A stretch of 64,000 nucleotides of DNA, from positions 1,054,001 through 1,118,000 of the forward strand of contig CBDBON010000003.1 of assembly GCA_965208395.1 (NCBI GenBank), read 5' to 3'. Below, piece after piece: positions 42,701-50,702 of this stretch; the first letter of the stretch is position 1, and each line of letters starts with the position of its first letter. Both the position numbers and the translations under genes were made by a program. Below the pieces are notes generated by a model. The model made no database searches, was not told where the DNA came from, and worked only from the letters and a program-made list of their open reading frames with translations. The DNA is from CBDBON01 sp965208395 (GTDB lineage Bacteria > Chloroflexota > Dehalococcoidia > Lucifugimonadales > CBDBON01).

Positions 42701-44431
42701 GCCACTGGTTCCGAAGTCTCAACCGTTTCCATTGGCGACCGCGTTGTCGGACTGGGGTTCGGCGCCTTCGCTCCCGAAATGGTCACGCATGAGGAGCTGG
42801 TGGCTCCGGCTCCGCCGGGGATGTCCGTCTCAGCTCTCGCCACCGTTCCGAGCGCCTTCGTGTCGGCCGCGCTCTCGTACCTGTTTTCGGGTCTGGAGGC
42901 GGGGGAGCGTGTTCTCATCCACGCCGGAGCGGGCGGAGTGGGACTGGCGGCCATCCAACTGGCGCAGGCTACGGGCGCGGAAGTATTCGCCACGGCCAGC
43001 GCCCCGAAACAGGCGCTCCTTCGGTCGCTCGGCGTAAAGCACATATTCGACAGCCGCCAGACCAAGTTCGGCGAGGAAATCCTCGAAGCCACGGGCGGCG
43101 AGGGCGTTCACGTCGTGCTGAACAGCCTCACCAGCGAGGGATTCATCGACGCAAGCCTGTCCTGCCTCGCTCACGGCGGTCGATTCGTCGAGATGGCCAG
43201 AAGAGACATCCTGAGCCATGAGGAGATGGCGGCGGTGCGTCCTGACGTTTCCTACGACATCCTCGAACTGGACGTTATGAAGAAGACCGATCCGGCAGCG
43301 GTTGGCGTCGTCCTGCGAGACGTTATGGCGCAACTCAAGGCCGGAGAGTTGAAACCTCTCATCCACAGCAGGTGGCCTCTGACCGAGGCTGGCGCGGCCC
43401 TGGACTTCATGCGCTCCGCGCGGCATGTCGGCAAGATCGTCCTCACGCCACCGCCTCTTATGAGAGGTGAGCTGCGAGAGGACCGCACATACCTCGTCAC
43501 CGGCGGTCTCGGCGGGATCGGATGCGTGGTCGCCGAATGGCTCGCTGACCGGGGAGCCGGCGTCATCGTTCTGAACGGCCGTCGAGATCCGGACCCGGAG
43601 GCGCAGCAAGCCATTGATGCCCTACGCAGCCGAGGAGTGAGGATCGAGGTCGAGTTGGCCGACGTGACCGATACCGCGGCAATCGACGCGATGCTTGAAC
43701 GCATCGATTCGAATTTGCCCCCTCTTGGTGGCGTCATCCATAGCGTCGGTGTGCTATCGGACGCCGCGCTGACCAATCAGACTTGGGCGAGCTTCGAGCA
43801 GGTGCTGAGGCCGAAGATCATTGGAGCCTGGCACCTGCACCGCGCGACGATGAACCGCGATCTCGACCTCTTCATCCTGTTCTCGAGTCGCGTCGGAGTT
43901 ATGGGCAATCCCGGCCAGGCGAACCACGCCGCTGCCAACGCCTTCCTTGACCAGCTCGCTGGTCATCGTCGCGCGATGGGTCTCCCCGGACAGGCTATTG
44001 CCTGGGGAGCATGGTCGGAGATCGGCGAAGCCGCCGAACAGCGGGAGCGGATCGAGCGGCGGCGGGCAGCCCTCGGTGGACGCTGGTTTACTCCGGAGCA
44101 AGGCATCAAGACCCTTGAGAGGCTGGTGCGGCAGGACGCAACGACATCCGTCGTGATGTCCATGGACTGGACCTTGTTCGAAGAGGCCGTCCAGGACCGC
44201 CCCCCCCCTCCTGGAAGACCTGCTTTCGTCGACCGAAGACGACACGATCGACGAATCGACCTCGTCGGAAGACGTGCTGTCCCGTCTACGGAGCGCCCCT
44301 GCGGCTGGGCCGCAGGAAGTGCTCGTGTCCTTCCTCCAGCAGGAGGTACAGGCTGTCCTGAGGCTGTCCTCGCCCCCGCCGCCGACGGTAGGGTTCTTCG
44401 ACTTGGGCATGGACTCGCTGATGGCGGTTGA
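36797..44431 (+). CDS. Type I polyketide synthase, module 1 (KS-AT-DH-cMT-ER-KR), frameshifted at 44200-44208
   Basis: About 2470 residues of real PKS before a frameshift; the last ~74 residues (DRPPPPGRPAF onward) are out of frame. Start: ATG preceded by AGGAAC; an upstream TTG has no support. Domains by residue: KS ~30-456 (Cys in DAACASAM, His in EAHGTGTS and NIGHLE); AT ~591-888 (Ser in GHSVGE, His in RAFHSAL); DH ~970-1261 (His in DHKVFGRLIAPG, Asp in LLLDGCFQ); C-methyltransferase ~1468-1664 (EVGAGTGSATASV, NVLHAT); ER ~1903-2218 (AGAGGVGLAAIQ); KR ~2228-2411 (TGGLGGIG; but QANHAAAN has His in place of the usual Tyr). This is a highly reducing, methylating module giving saturated, methyl-branched chains. 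Confidence 0.88.
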   Translation: MTQPPRAGSSKQPASLSTDGKRGVSETGGPIAIVGMACRFPGASDLETFWQLLVEGKNAVTEGVPGSGVGRLGEIIRDPNVQNEACRYGAFVDDIDQFDAAFFRISPAEAEFLDPQQRMMLETTWQALEDAGIDPNGLKGSRTGVYTGISNDEYRMLVVDSSKPREAAGSLYALSGTNLNGTSGRVSFVLGLMGPSKAVDAACASAMVAVDDAVADLQQGKADLAIAGGVQAILNGRIYELRAEAMMLSPDGQCKTFDASANGYVRGEGCGVVVLKRLSEAEADGDHIWAVIRGSAVNNGGTSVGLTVPHTPALVQVMETALSDAGVVPLDVDYLEAHGTGTSVGDPVELDAVASVYGTGREADRPLLTGSVKTNIGHLESAAGVAGVIKAALVLKRGVIPKHLHFENPNPSFDWDSQPIQVTSNTMDWPSRRGRPRLAGVNSFGITGTNAHLVMEEYVGTDGGLDREYPSADPAHAVEDSSTWPVRDLPLLEEEAGRLRTRFLPLSGKSDSAVRELAKRYLSWLEERADELSSDGAASEPPLSDMSWTASVGRSHFDYRAGVVFHEAKSLRERLIELVESDTSVEPGAATKVAFAYTGQGSQWIGMERDLYESEPVARAVFDRCETVFREERRTSLLDVMFGRPGAEGDLSDTAWEQPALYALECALTALWSSAGIRPSVVLGHSVGEIAAAQAAGVFSLEDGMRFAATRGNLLSGTRHGAMGAIFAPAERVTSEVEALNAASNGVGLSIAGDNGAHIVVSGQTSDVETILNRFDSEGVRTRRLNTTRAFHSALVEPALDELEGSLEGVPIGSPTLTLVSNLTGRAVEPDMALDAAYWRRHARRPVAFASGVKALADLGVDLVVEIGPHSVLGPMATLAWPESASGRDAFEPPTVLASLRRPPRDGSASEAESSFTDAVAEAYEAGLDISFEGLFAGETRRRISLPSYPFQRERHWLRQSKRRHPSAGHPLLGVRHESARGEITFETEVYPSDPVWLKDHKVFGRLIAPGALYGAMAASASLAEGSGSVVVEDVQLHSALVFSEKDSEEGSDEDGRKVQVVVGDSEQLSSRRVQIYSKGTEDEWTMHVEGRVPTGAPLPEAGTRIGLEDLKSRLSPADVPAYYRAKSSTGIDLGPLFRTLGSVWAGPGEALGEVHLPEALGRNELDVHPLLLDGCFQVVGVARNMTGGPDEATYLPFGWDRMWLSKRLPDRLFCHVTMSDSSQEAESRESPEVLSGELRIYDSNGSLLGELSGYTVKRATREALLSAVEGVDDLLYEVTWRDRALESGLQPADFFPTPATVAARTQLFTGYLTDAGVDPQGRNDLLADLERWSWARALATLEELGWRRVKGESVDPEELREQLDVLPEHKRLFRRMLEMVAKSGVLEETGDSFIVVVGPDDPLPDILPRDLEEFATLMTDMYPDGQTEIGLFRRSGLALGNVLRGQEDPLTLLFSSGEPTAADLYLKAPVARAANRMLADAVQALVAQLPEGRRLRVIEVGAGTGSATASVLPELPEGRFDYMYTDISAGFFAEAEARFGDGGGSIEYRPLDIEKDPTEQGFDFHSYDLMIASNVLHATRFLEETLSNCRALLAPSGHLVALENLRGLGWMDLTFGQLDGWWRFADSYRSHHALATPAIWSQALGDAGFEGIEVLGVDESTTYEMLDKGVIVAQGPAQITESPGVWVLTADDGRVAEELAAELSARNQTVVLVGRDLTEGGVPSAIGATVVSAAVDTESRESWRSLIEGLPDDVPFNGVVHLHALDGHGAQASTREITEDVARVGASALALVQGVSDSDVIPEKGVWFVTRGAQVLERERAGELAGAVLWGMGKVVALEASLLQPRMIDLDPGASRQLANLANELLYPDSENHIAYRSGSRKAARLVRPNAADERLALPADSHWVLAPNRSGVFDRPEIKPLPPRTLEPKEVRVAVEAAGLNFWDVFRSLGFIEEGDLGRELCGHVAATGSEVSTVSIGDRVVGLGFGAFAPEMVTHEELVAPAPPGMSVSALATVPSAFVSAALSYLFSGLEAGERVLIHAGAGGVGLAAIQLAQATGAEVFATASAPKQALLRSLGVKHIFDSRQTKFGEEILEATGGEGVHVVLNSLTSEGFIDASLSCLAHGGRFVEMARRDILSHEEMAAVRPDVSYDILELDVMKKTDPAAVGVVLRDVMAQLKAGELKPLIHSRWPLTEAGAALDFMRSARHVGKIVLTPPPLMRGELREDRTYLVTGGLGGIGCVVAEWLADRGAGVIVLNGRRDPDPEAQQAIDALRSRGVRIEVELADVTDTAAIDAMLERIDSNLPPLGGVIHSVGVLSDAALTNQTWASFEQVLRPKIIGAWHLHRATMNRDLDLFILFSSRVGVMGNPGQANHAAANAFLDQLAGHRRAMGLPGQAIAWGAWSEIGEAAEQRERIERRRAALGGRWFTPEQGIKTLERLVRQDATTSVVMSMDWTLFEEAVQDRPPPPGRPAFVDRRRHDRRIDLVGRRAVPSTERPCGWAAGSARVLPPAGGTGCPEAVLAPAADGRVLRLGHGLADGG
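44200..44208 (+). other. Nine-C tract with one-base frameshift inside the PKS gene
   Basis: The reading frame of the KR half ends its real homology here, and the ACP-KS2 half continues in the frame one base ahead. With eight C instead of nine the join reads DRPPLLEDLL, a normal KR-ACP linker. Either an assembly or sequencing error in a homopolymer, a genuine mutation, or a phase-variable tract. Confidence 0.8.
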
Positions 44432-47153
44432 GCTGCGCAACCGGCTGAACCGTGCGTTTGTCGGCGAATACGTCGCTTCCAACACCGTCGTCTTCGACTA
44501 CCCGGACATTGTCTCCATGGCGAGTCATATAGCCGAGGAACTCGGTCAGCTTGGTGAGGTCGGCGATGTTCCTTCATCACCTGAGCCGACTTCCCCGGCA
44601 CCAGGCGTTCTGAAAAAGACCGATGACGACGCAATCGCTGTCGTGGGCATGGCCTGTCGCTTCCCCGGGGCCGATGACTTGGCGGGATTCTGGAAGCTGA
44701 TGGAAACGGGCGCCGATGCAATAACCGATGGACGCCGGGACGGCGGTTCATGGGGTGGCGCCGTCGGTGACCCCGATGCTGAGGAAGTGGTGAATCGACG
44801 AGGCGCATTTGTTGATGGGATTGACTGGTTTGACTCGCGATTCTTTCGCATTTCGCCCATTGAGGCGCGAACGATGGACCCTCAGCAGCGGATGTTGCTC
44901 GAAACGAGTTGGGAGGCTATCGAGGATGCAGGAATTGCTCCCGACAGCCTTAGAGGCACCCGCACCGGCGTATATGCGGGGGTTGGCACCAGCGAATACC
45001 GTGACTTGCTGCAATCCCACAATCTGGCACATGGATACCTCGGCACAACCGGAAGCGTAGCCGTTGGTCGGATCGCGTTAGCGCTGGGTCTGGAGGGACC
45101 AGCAATGCCAGTTGACATGGCCTGCGCGTCGTCGTTGGCCTCGGTGCACCAAGCGGTCGTGGCATTGCAACGGGGGGAAGTCGATCTCGCTCTCGCTGGT
45201 GGAGTCAACGTGGTCCTGTCTCCCTCCACTTCCACATTCATGCTGGAAATCGGCATGTTGTCGCCCACGGGACACTGCAGTCCATTTGACGCCTCCGCAG
45301 ACGGCTACGTCCGCGGCGAGGGTTGCGGGATGGTTGTACTAAAGCGTTTGAGCGAAGCCGAGGCTGACTGCGACCGAATCTACGCCGTGATACGCGGGTC
45401 TGCGATCAACCAGAACGGCGCCAGCGCAGGGCTAACGGTGCCAAACGGCCCCGCCCAGGAGCGCGTGATGGAGGAAGCGCTGGCCCGGGCCGGCGCCTCC
45501 CCTTCGGAGGTGGACTATCTGGAGGCGCACGCGACTGGGTCCCAGCTGGGCGACCCGATCGAGTTGAATGCGGCTGTATCGGTATATGGCAGGGCGCGGG
45601 ATGTGGAACACCCGCTGCTTGTCGGAACCGTCAAGTCGAATATCGGGCACCTTGAATGGGCCGCCGGGATCGCGGCTTTGATCAAGACCGTCCTCTCGAT
45701 GAATAAGGGGGTGATTCCCCCGCATCTCCACTTTCAAGACCCCAACCCAAACATCGACTGGGACCAGGTGCCGATTCGTGTGACCTCCGACAAGACGGAC
45801 TGGCCGACCGCTTCCGGTCGCCGGCCTCTGGCGGGCGTCAACGCGTTCGGCCTTTCCGGCACCAACGCGCATGTACTGATCGAGGGCTACGGCCCTCCTT
45901 CAGGTGACCTGGGAGAAGCCAACGGTACAGATCTGCCGACGGGCGGCCTCCAACCCATATCTGTATCGCTCCCAGGACAAGCGGAAGACGAAACGATGTC
46001 CGGCGAAGGATTGAGAGAGCGTACTGTTCGGATTCTGCCCCTTTCGGGCAAGTCGGCAGGTGCGCTCCGGGACCTCGCTGTTCGGTACCGTTCCTGGCTC
46101 GAAGGTGAAGATTCACCTTCTGATGCCACGCTGTCTGACTTGGCTTGGACTGCCGGTGTCGGGCGGAGCCACTTCCCGCACCGCGCAGGACTGGTCTTCA
46201 GCAATGCGGAGCAGCTCCGACGAAGTCTACAGGAGCTTTCTGATACGGATGAGGCGTCCGATTGGGAAGTGTCTAACGAGGCCGTCAGAGTCGCATTCGC
46301 GTATGACGGGATGGGCAGCCAGTGGATCGGGATGGGAGAAGCACTCTATCGGAGCGAGCCGTTGGCGCGGGCAGTGATGGACAGGTGCGATGAACTGATA
46401 CGTCAGGAACGCGGAGCCTCGCTGCTGAATGTGATGTTCGGTCGCCCCGGAGCCGAGGAGGACCTGAATGATTCGGCATGGGCTGAGCCGGCCATCTACG
46501 CGCTTCAGTGCGCCCTCACCGCGCAATGGGCAAGCATCGGCATACGTCCCAGCGCGGCGGTGGCGCAAGGTTCGGGAAGAATCGCGGCGGCACAGGCGGC
46601 CGGAGTATTCAATCTGGACGAAGGTCTGCGTATAGCTGCGGCTCTGGGAGAGGTGAAAGAGACCCGGATGGAGCCGGACTCGCAAGCCGCGAGTGAGAGC
46701 CTGCAAACGACACTTGACAGTGTCAAGCTCGCTGCGCCGTCCTTCTCGCTCGTCAACAGTGCGACTGGTCGGGTCGTGGAGTCTGGTGACATCCTCAATG
46801 TCGACTACTGGCTTCGGAAGGACCTGGAATCCGACCTGCTCTCCGGCTACGTGGAAACTCTGGCCCAACTTGGTGTAGATGTAGTCGTGGCAATCGGCGC
46901 CGACACCACGACAGGACGAACAATCCGTGACTCCTGGTCCGATTCTACGGCGACGCCGGTCGTGATCTCCTCGCAAATGAGACCATCCGACAATGCAGAA
47001 TCGTCGGAGTCCGACGGCGGGTTCGCGAGAGCCGTAGCGGAAGCCTACGAGGCTAGGCTGGATATCTCATTCCCAGGGCTATTTGGCGGTGAAGGCCGCC
47101 GTCGAATTGCGCTCCCGACCTATCCCTTCCAACGCAGGCGGCACTGGGTTTAG
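44274..47153 (+). CDS. Type I polyketide synthase, ACP plus terminal KS-AT (degenerate AT)
   Basis: 959 residues from the annotated GTG, really the continuation of the preceding PKS. ACP at about 44300-44560: phosphopantetheine Ser in FFDLGMDSLMAVELR. KS2 ~44625-45890 with Cys in MACASSLA, His in EAHATGSQ and NIGHLEWAAG. AT2 ~46285-46970 is degenerate: the GHSVGE elbow of AT1 is AQGSGR here (catalytic Ser to Gly, His to Gln), the small subdomain carrying the second catalytic His is missing (about 75 residues deleted), and GPHSVLG reads GADTTTG. The protein stops just after the post-AT linker YPFQRRRHWV, with no DH, KR, second ACP or thioesterase. Confidence 0.85.
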   Translation: MLSRLRSAPAAGPQEVLVSFLQQEVQAVLRLSSPPPPTVGFFDLGMDSLMAVELRNRLNRAFVGEYVASNTVVFDYPDIVSMASHIAEELGQLGEVGDVPSSPEPTSPAPGVLKKTDDDAIAVVGMACRFPGADDLAGFWKLMETGADAITDGRRDGGSWGGAVGDPDAEEVVNRRGAFVDGIDWFDSRFFRISPIEARTMDPQQRMLLETSWEAIEDAGIAPDSLRGTRTGVYAGVGTSEYRDLLQSHNLAHGYLGTTGSVAVGRIALALGLEGPAMPVDMACASSLASVHQAVVALQRGEVDLALAGGVNVVLSPSTSTFMLEIGMLSPTGHCSPFDASADGYVRGEGCGMVVLKRLSEAEADCDRIYAVIRGSAINQNGASAGLTVPNGPAQERVMEEALARAGASPSEVDYLEAHATGSQLGDPIELNAAVSVYGRARDVEHPLLVGTVKSNIGHLEWAAGIAALIKTVLSMNKGVIPPHLHFQDPNPNIDWDQVPIRVTSDKTDWPTASGRRPLAGVNAFGLSGTNAHVLIEGYGPPSGDLGEANGTDLPTGGLQPISVSLPGQAEDETMSGEGLRERTVRILPLSGKSAGALRDLAVRYRSWLEGEDSPSDATLSDLAWTAGVGRSHFPHRAGLVFSNAEQLRRSLQELSDTDEASDWEVSNEAVRVAFAYDGMGSQWIGMGEALYRSEPLARAVMDRCDELIRQERGASLLNVMFGRPGAEEDLNDSAWAEPAIYALQCALTAQWASIGIRPSAAVAQGSGRIAAAQAAGVFNLDEGLRIAAALGEVKETRMEPDSQAASESLQTTLDSVKLAAPSFSLVNSATGRVVESGDILNVDYWLRKDLESDLLSGYVETLAQLGVDVVVAIGADTTTGRTIRDSWSDSTATPVVISSQMRPSDNAESSESDGGFARAVAEAYEARLDISFPGLFGGEGRRRIALPTYPFQRRRHWV

Positions 47154-47346
47154 CTTCCGGGGGCGACCTCGGGATCTCAGCATTGATGCGTGATCTACCA
47201 CGTCCTGCGCAGAGAGGGTCTGGTGAAGAGAGCCGAGATGCGGATGGCCGCGGGGAGAGAGCACCACCGCACAACCGCTATCCGGTCCATGATCTCTCTC
47301 GCCTCTCAAACTGCCCACCTCTTGCTGGTTGCCAACACGTTCCCAG

Positions 47347-49050
47347 TCACCGGCTTCCCCTGTAGACCACCAGTTCAACGATGTCGTCGCTGGTAAGAGA
47401 GCCTAGAAACTTACCGGATTCGCGGTCGACCACAGGGATGGCAGAAAGTTGGCTCTCCATCATTCGCTGCAGCACGTCTTCGACATGTTCGTCTGGCCGG
47501 GCAACAGGCGTGCCGCTTCGCACCACTTCTCTTAGGCTGGTCGTGGGCCAGGTGTCCTCGGGCAGGTACCTCAGCATTCCCAGAGAGACGATTCCGACTG
47601 CATCGTCACCATCCGCCAACACGTAATCATGCTGGCGTGGAATGGTCCACTGGTCGGTGAAGTCGCTCAACGAGAGGGAAGGATCCGGATGGGGGCGCCC
47701 GCGGTCCATGATGTCATCCACCATGATTTCGTTCAGCGGGAATCGAATGACACCGTTCGGCACATCGGGTATCCGGGTGTCAGGCATCAGGCGTCTGCTT
47801 GCATAGTTCACCGTAAAGCTGATCGCCGTGGGCATCAGCAGGATGTAACCGAACATCACCAGCACCAGGAATGAGAATAGGGACTCACTGACAGCGCCGC
47901 TATCTCGGAGGACCAGGAGAAGGGCTATCTCGGCCACACCCTTCCCCATCAGACCGGACGCAACTGCGTAGGGCACTGTGAGCCTGGACACGTAGGCGCC
48001 CACAAACGCACCAACGAAGTTTCCGGCCAGGGGAATCAGTGCCAAGATAGCCATGGTCGAAAGGGGCAAGTCCACGAATGAAAAACTGAAGTGAAGTCCA
48101 GCTGACGCGAAAAAGAGCGGCACGAACAAGCCCTCGGCGGTGCCGCGCAGCCCCGGTGTTACCTCCTGTCGCGTCTGGTGAGGCAGACTGGATAGCGCCG
48201 CACCCATGAGAAGGGCACCCAACGTACCGTGCAGTCCCATGAGCTCTGCCGCGTTCACCATCAAGAACAGCGACCCCAGCAGCAGACCCAGGGAGAGCTG
48301 CGGAACCCTGATCAACCTCTGAACCAGGGAGACCACTCGAGGGAGTACGCGGGAAGACAGAATCCAGCAGACCACAGCGAAGCCTGCGACCTTAGCGACC
48401 AGCACCACTATCCCTGTAACCGACACCTCGTAGACGTAATCGCCGATGCTGAACCCGATGACAAGCAGCGTGATCAGTTCTGCGATCACCACTACGGTGA
48501 AAATCTGCAGGCCGATCGGGTTCCGCAGTTTTCCCTCGTCGGCTAGCACCTTGGCCACTATGCCCAGGCTGCTCATTGAGAGGATCCCCGCCAGTGCAAG
48601 GGCATTGTTGAAGTTCAGGCCGACCCCGAAGTCATGAACCGAGCCGGTGGTCACCAGCAAGGAGATGCCTAGCGAGAAGAGGACAGACACAACTGCGGCA
48701 AGGAAGTAGCGACCCTTGAGGCTCGCCACAAAACTGGGGATGTCGATCTCGTCCAGACCTATCAGGAAGAAGAAGACAAAAACGCCCAGAGTCAGGAGGA
48801 GATCAATGTGTCCTGTGGGATTGATCGACCACAGCCCCATGGCATCCAGCACCGGACCCAGCATGACGCCAGTAAACGCGTACGCCAGGATGGAACTCAG
48901 GTGTATCCGACGGAAGATGCCCTCTGCCAACTTCGCGACTATGATCAACAGGCCCAACGACAGCAGCGACTCTCGAATCTCGCCTCCTTGGGTCGCGACT
49001 GCGCGCAGTTCTTCCGAGCCCGTGATGAACTGCAGAGCACTCCAATCCAT
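47347..49050 (-). CDS. Cation:proton antiporter (CPA2/Kef-type) with CBS domains
   Basis: 567 residues. Residues ~30-420 are a 12-13 helix Na+/H+ exchanger domain (LAYAFTGVMLGPVLDAMG, FFLIGLDEIDIPSF, LLMGAALSSLPHQT). The C-terminal ~130 residues are a pair of CBS-like segments (DYVLADGDDAVGIVSLGMLRYL and MMESQLSAIPVVDRESGKFLGSLTSDDI) likely binding adenylates, in place of the RCK domain found in KefB/KefC. It would exchange K+ or Na+ for H+. It converges with the PKS gene. Confidence 0.85.
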   Translation of the reverse strand: MDWSALQFITGSEELRAVATQGGEIRESLLSLGLLIIVAKLAEGIFRRIHLSSILAYAFTGVMLGPVLDAMGLWSINPTGHIDLLLTLGVFVFFFLIGLDEIDIPSFVASLKGRYFLAAVVSVLFSLGISLLVTTGSVHDFGVGLNFNNALALAGILSMSSLGIVAKVLADEGKLRNPIGLQIFTVVVIAELITLLVIGFSIGDYVYEVSVTGIVVLVAKVAGFAVVCWILSSRVLPRVVSLVQRLIRVPQLSLGLLLGSLFLMVNAAELMGLHGTLGALLMGAALSSLPHQTRQEVTPGLRGTAEGLFVPLFFASAGLHFSFSFVDLPLSTMAILALIPLAGNFVGAFVGAYVSRLTVPYAVASGLMGKGVAEIALLLVLRDSGAVSESLFSFLVLVMFGYILLMPTAISFTVNYASRRLMPDTRIPDVPNGVIRFPLNEIMVDDIMDRGRPHPDPSLSLSDFTDQWTIPRQHDYVLADGDDAVGIVSLGMLRYLPEDTWPTTSLREVVRSGTPVARPDEHVEDVLQRMMESQLSAIPVVDRESGKFLGSLTSDDIVELVVYRGSR

Positions 49051-49415
49051 CTAATTTCCCTCCATCACTCGTGCGGGCAACCTGTCCCGACTAGACCGGG
49101 GATTGAGCTGGACTACAGGGGAAGATCTGCGACCAGTTCAGGCCGGATGGACCTCAGTCGATTTTCGTTGGCCGGCGTACCGGACACGAGTACGAAACCG
49201 GCCACCCTTTCTCTTCCTAGCTTCTCCATTCCTGCATGTCATGCTTCCTGTCCACGGTGTCGCCACAAACGTAGGCCTCCAGGCTGAGAACCCAATTAAC
49301 TCGGGCACCGCCCACAAGCCGTGCTGGCCCTCGGCAGATGGTATGCCCTTCATGTTGTCGAATGGAAGCACATCCTGAGCTTGGGAGTGTCTCGCTCCTG
49401 CATGTGAGGTCGTGC

Positions 49416-49598
49416 CTAGTTTAGCAGTGTTTCTTCGTTGGCTCCTCCGCCAAAGGTTCCATAGTCCACTTTCGCTGGGTCGAATTCGGTGGCGACTACT
49501 TCCCATTGGTACACGGATGCGATACCGGTGAGTGCGCTATAGAACCAGCCTTCAGGCATGGACGCCGCAACCTTGCTTCGTACAGGCCTTGAGCCCAC
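49416..49598 (-). CDS. Possible small ORF of unknown function
   Basis: 60 residues from a GTG, with a plausible protein-like composition (MPEGWFYSALTGIASVYQW, VATEFDPAKVDYG) but no recognised motif and a weak start context. It lies in the 946-base stretch 49051-49996 that otherwise shows no gene. It could be a decayed gene fragment. Confidence 0.25.
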   Translation of the reverse strand: MGSRPVRSKVAASMPEGWFYSALTGIASVYQWEVVATEFDPAKVDYGTFGGGANEETLLN

Positions 49599-49799
49599 TG
49601 TGGACCCGCTGCAACTGGCCTAAGGTTAGAGATTCAGGGGGTCGGTCGAACTAGCGGGCCTTACTGATGTATGGAGGAGCAAGCGGGGAAGGTGTAGGAA
49701 AGTCCTGTAGTGGTGGGGCCAAGGCGTACCGATTTGCGAACTTATCGCTGGGAGGTCCTGATCTAAAGACGGAGCCTCTCAGCGCCGATGGCCCTATAC

Positions 49800-49823
49800 G
49801 AGCCTCCGTCGGGTTGGAGGCTC
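49800..49823. terminator. Hairpin, possible terminator of the MoxR operon
   Basis: Perfect 8-bp stem (GAGCCTCC at 49800-49807, GGAGGCTC at 49816-49823) with an 8-base loop, about 175 bases beyond the last gene of the minus-strand operon (ends at 49997). No U-tract. Confidence 0.4.
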
Positions 49824-49996
49824 TCTCACTTCTTCAGGATGAACCCACCACAACGCCAACGGTAGGGATAGTCTGCCTCCACTCGAGCCTCTGGGGCACA
49901 TCCTTGTGGCCCCACATCGCTTGTTTGGGGAGAAGCGCGGTCTCCTGGTAGTAACGGCGGCAGCGAGGTCCTGCATCCGGAGGGACAGAGCAGAAG

Positions 49997-50698
49997 TCAG
50001 TCCTCTTGTTGCTGGCGAGTACGCAGCCAGAGGCGCAAAGAGCCAGTCAGCATCAAGAGGGCGGCAGCACCGATGGTGAGTACTGTCCAGGGAGAATGGG
50101 CCAGCAGGTTGTTCATCCGGGCCAACGCCGAGGCCGCCGACAGCAACATTGCGGTTACGGCCAGGCTGAACCCGACCAACCCGACTAGGACTAGAATCTC
50201 GTTGGCGAGGACATTGCCCTGTTCCCCACTCTCCAGACGTAGGGTTCTAAGCTCGCCTCTCAGTCTCCTCAGCTCGGCGACTCGCTGTAGCGTTACCAGC
50301 AAGACCAGGGACAACAGGAACAGTGCCCCCACGGTGATTTGGGACAACTCGGGGGACGACGAGGAGCCTCCCCAAAACGAGGCCCAATCCAGTTGATTGT
50401 GGGCCAGCACCGCCGGACCCTGGAGCAAGAGGGCGGCCAGGGTCACCATCCAGAAGGAAAGTGTAGTCATTCTCAGCCACTGGAGCAGCCAGTAGAAGAT
50501 GATTGGGAGGCAACAGATACCGGCGATGGTCACCATGAGGGGAGAAACTCCCAACGCTCCCGGTACCAGAGCTTCCAGTTGGTCGCTCCAGAACGTGTCC
50601 AAGCCTGGGTCGCGCCCAGAAGATTCCCAAAACACGTAGCCCGTCAAGGATAGGAGGCAGCCCAACAGCAGGGACTCAACGGCTAGGAAGCGCACCAT
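49997..50698 (-). CDS. Hypothetical membrane protein of the MoxR-DUF58 operon
   Basis: 233 residues with about five membrane segments (residues ~5-25, 47-70, 80-100, 125-140, 170-222) and a basic/acidic loop with a coiled-coil look (QRVAELRRLRGELRTLRLE). No recognised family. Last gene of the operon, 4 bases behind the DUF58 gene. Role probably tied to the MoxR/DUF58 pair. Confidence 0.6.
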   Translation of the reverse strand: MVRFLAVESLLLGCLLSLTGYVFWESSGRDPGLDTFWSDQLEALVPGALGVSPLMVTIAGICCLPIIFYWLLQWLRMTTLSFWMVTLAALLLQGPAVLAHNQLDWASFWGGSSSSPELSQITVGALFLLSLVLLVTLQRVAELRRLRGELRTLRLESGEQGNVLANEILVLVGLVGFSLAVTAMLLSAASALARMNNLLAHSPWTVLTIGAAALLMLTGSLRLWLRTRQQQED

Positions 50699-50702
50699 AG
50701 TT

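Larger units (their letters stand above)
49051..49996. other. Gene-poor intergenic region
   Basis: About 950 bases between the antiporter start and the MoxR-cluster gene end. It holds only short unconvincing open frames and one hairpin (49800-49823). Composition looks less GC-rich than the coding neighbours. No tRNA, CRISPR or known element seen. Confidence 0.6.

Noticed and set aside
49138..49506. 122-codon minus-strand frame in the gene-poor region
   Set aside because: No motif, weak start, basic low-complexity content; not enough to call a gene.
49667..49951. 94-codon plus-strand frame
   Set aside because: No recognisable domain, and it runs through the hairpin at 49800-49823.
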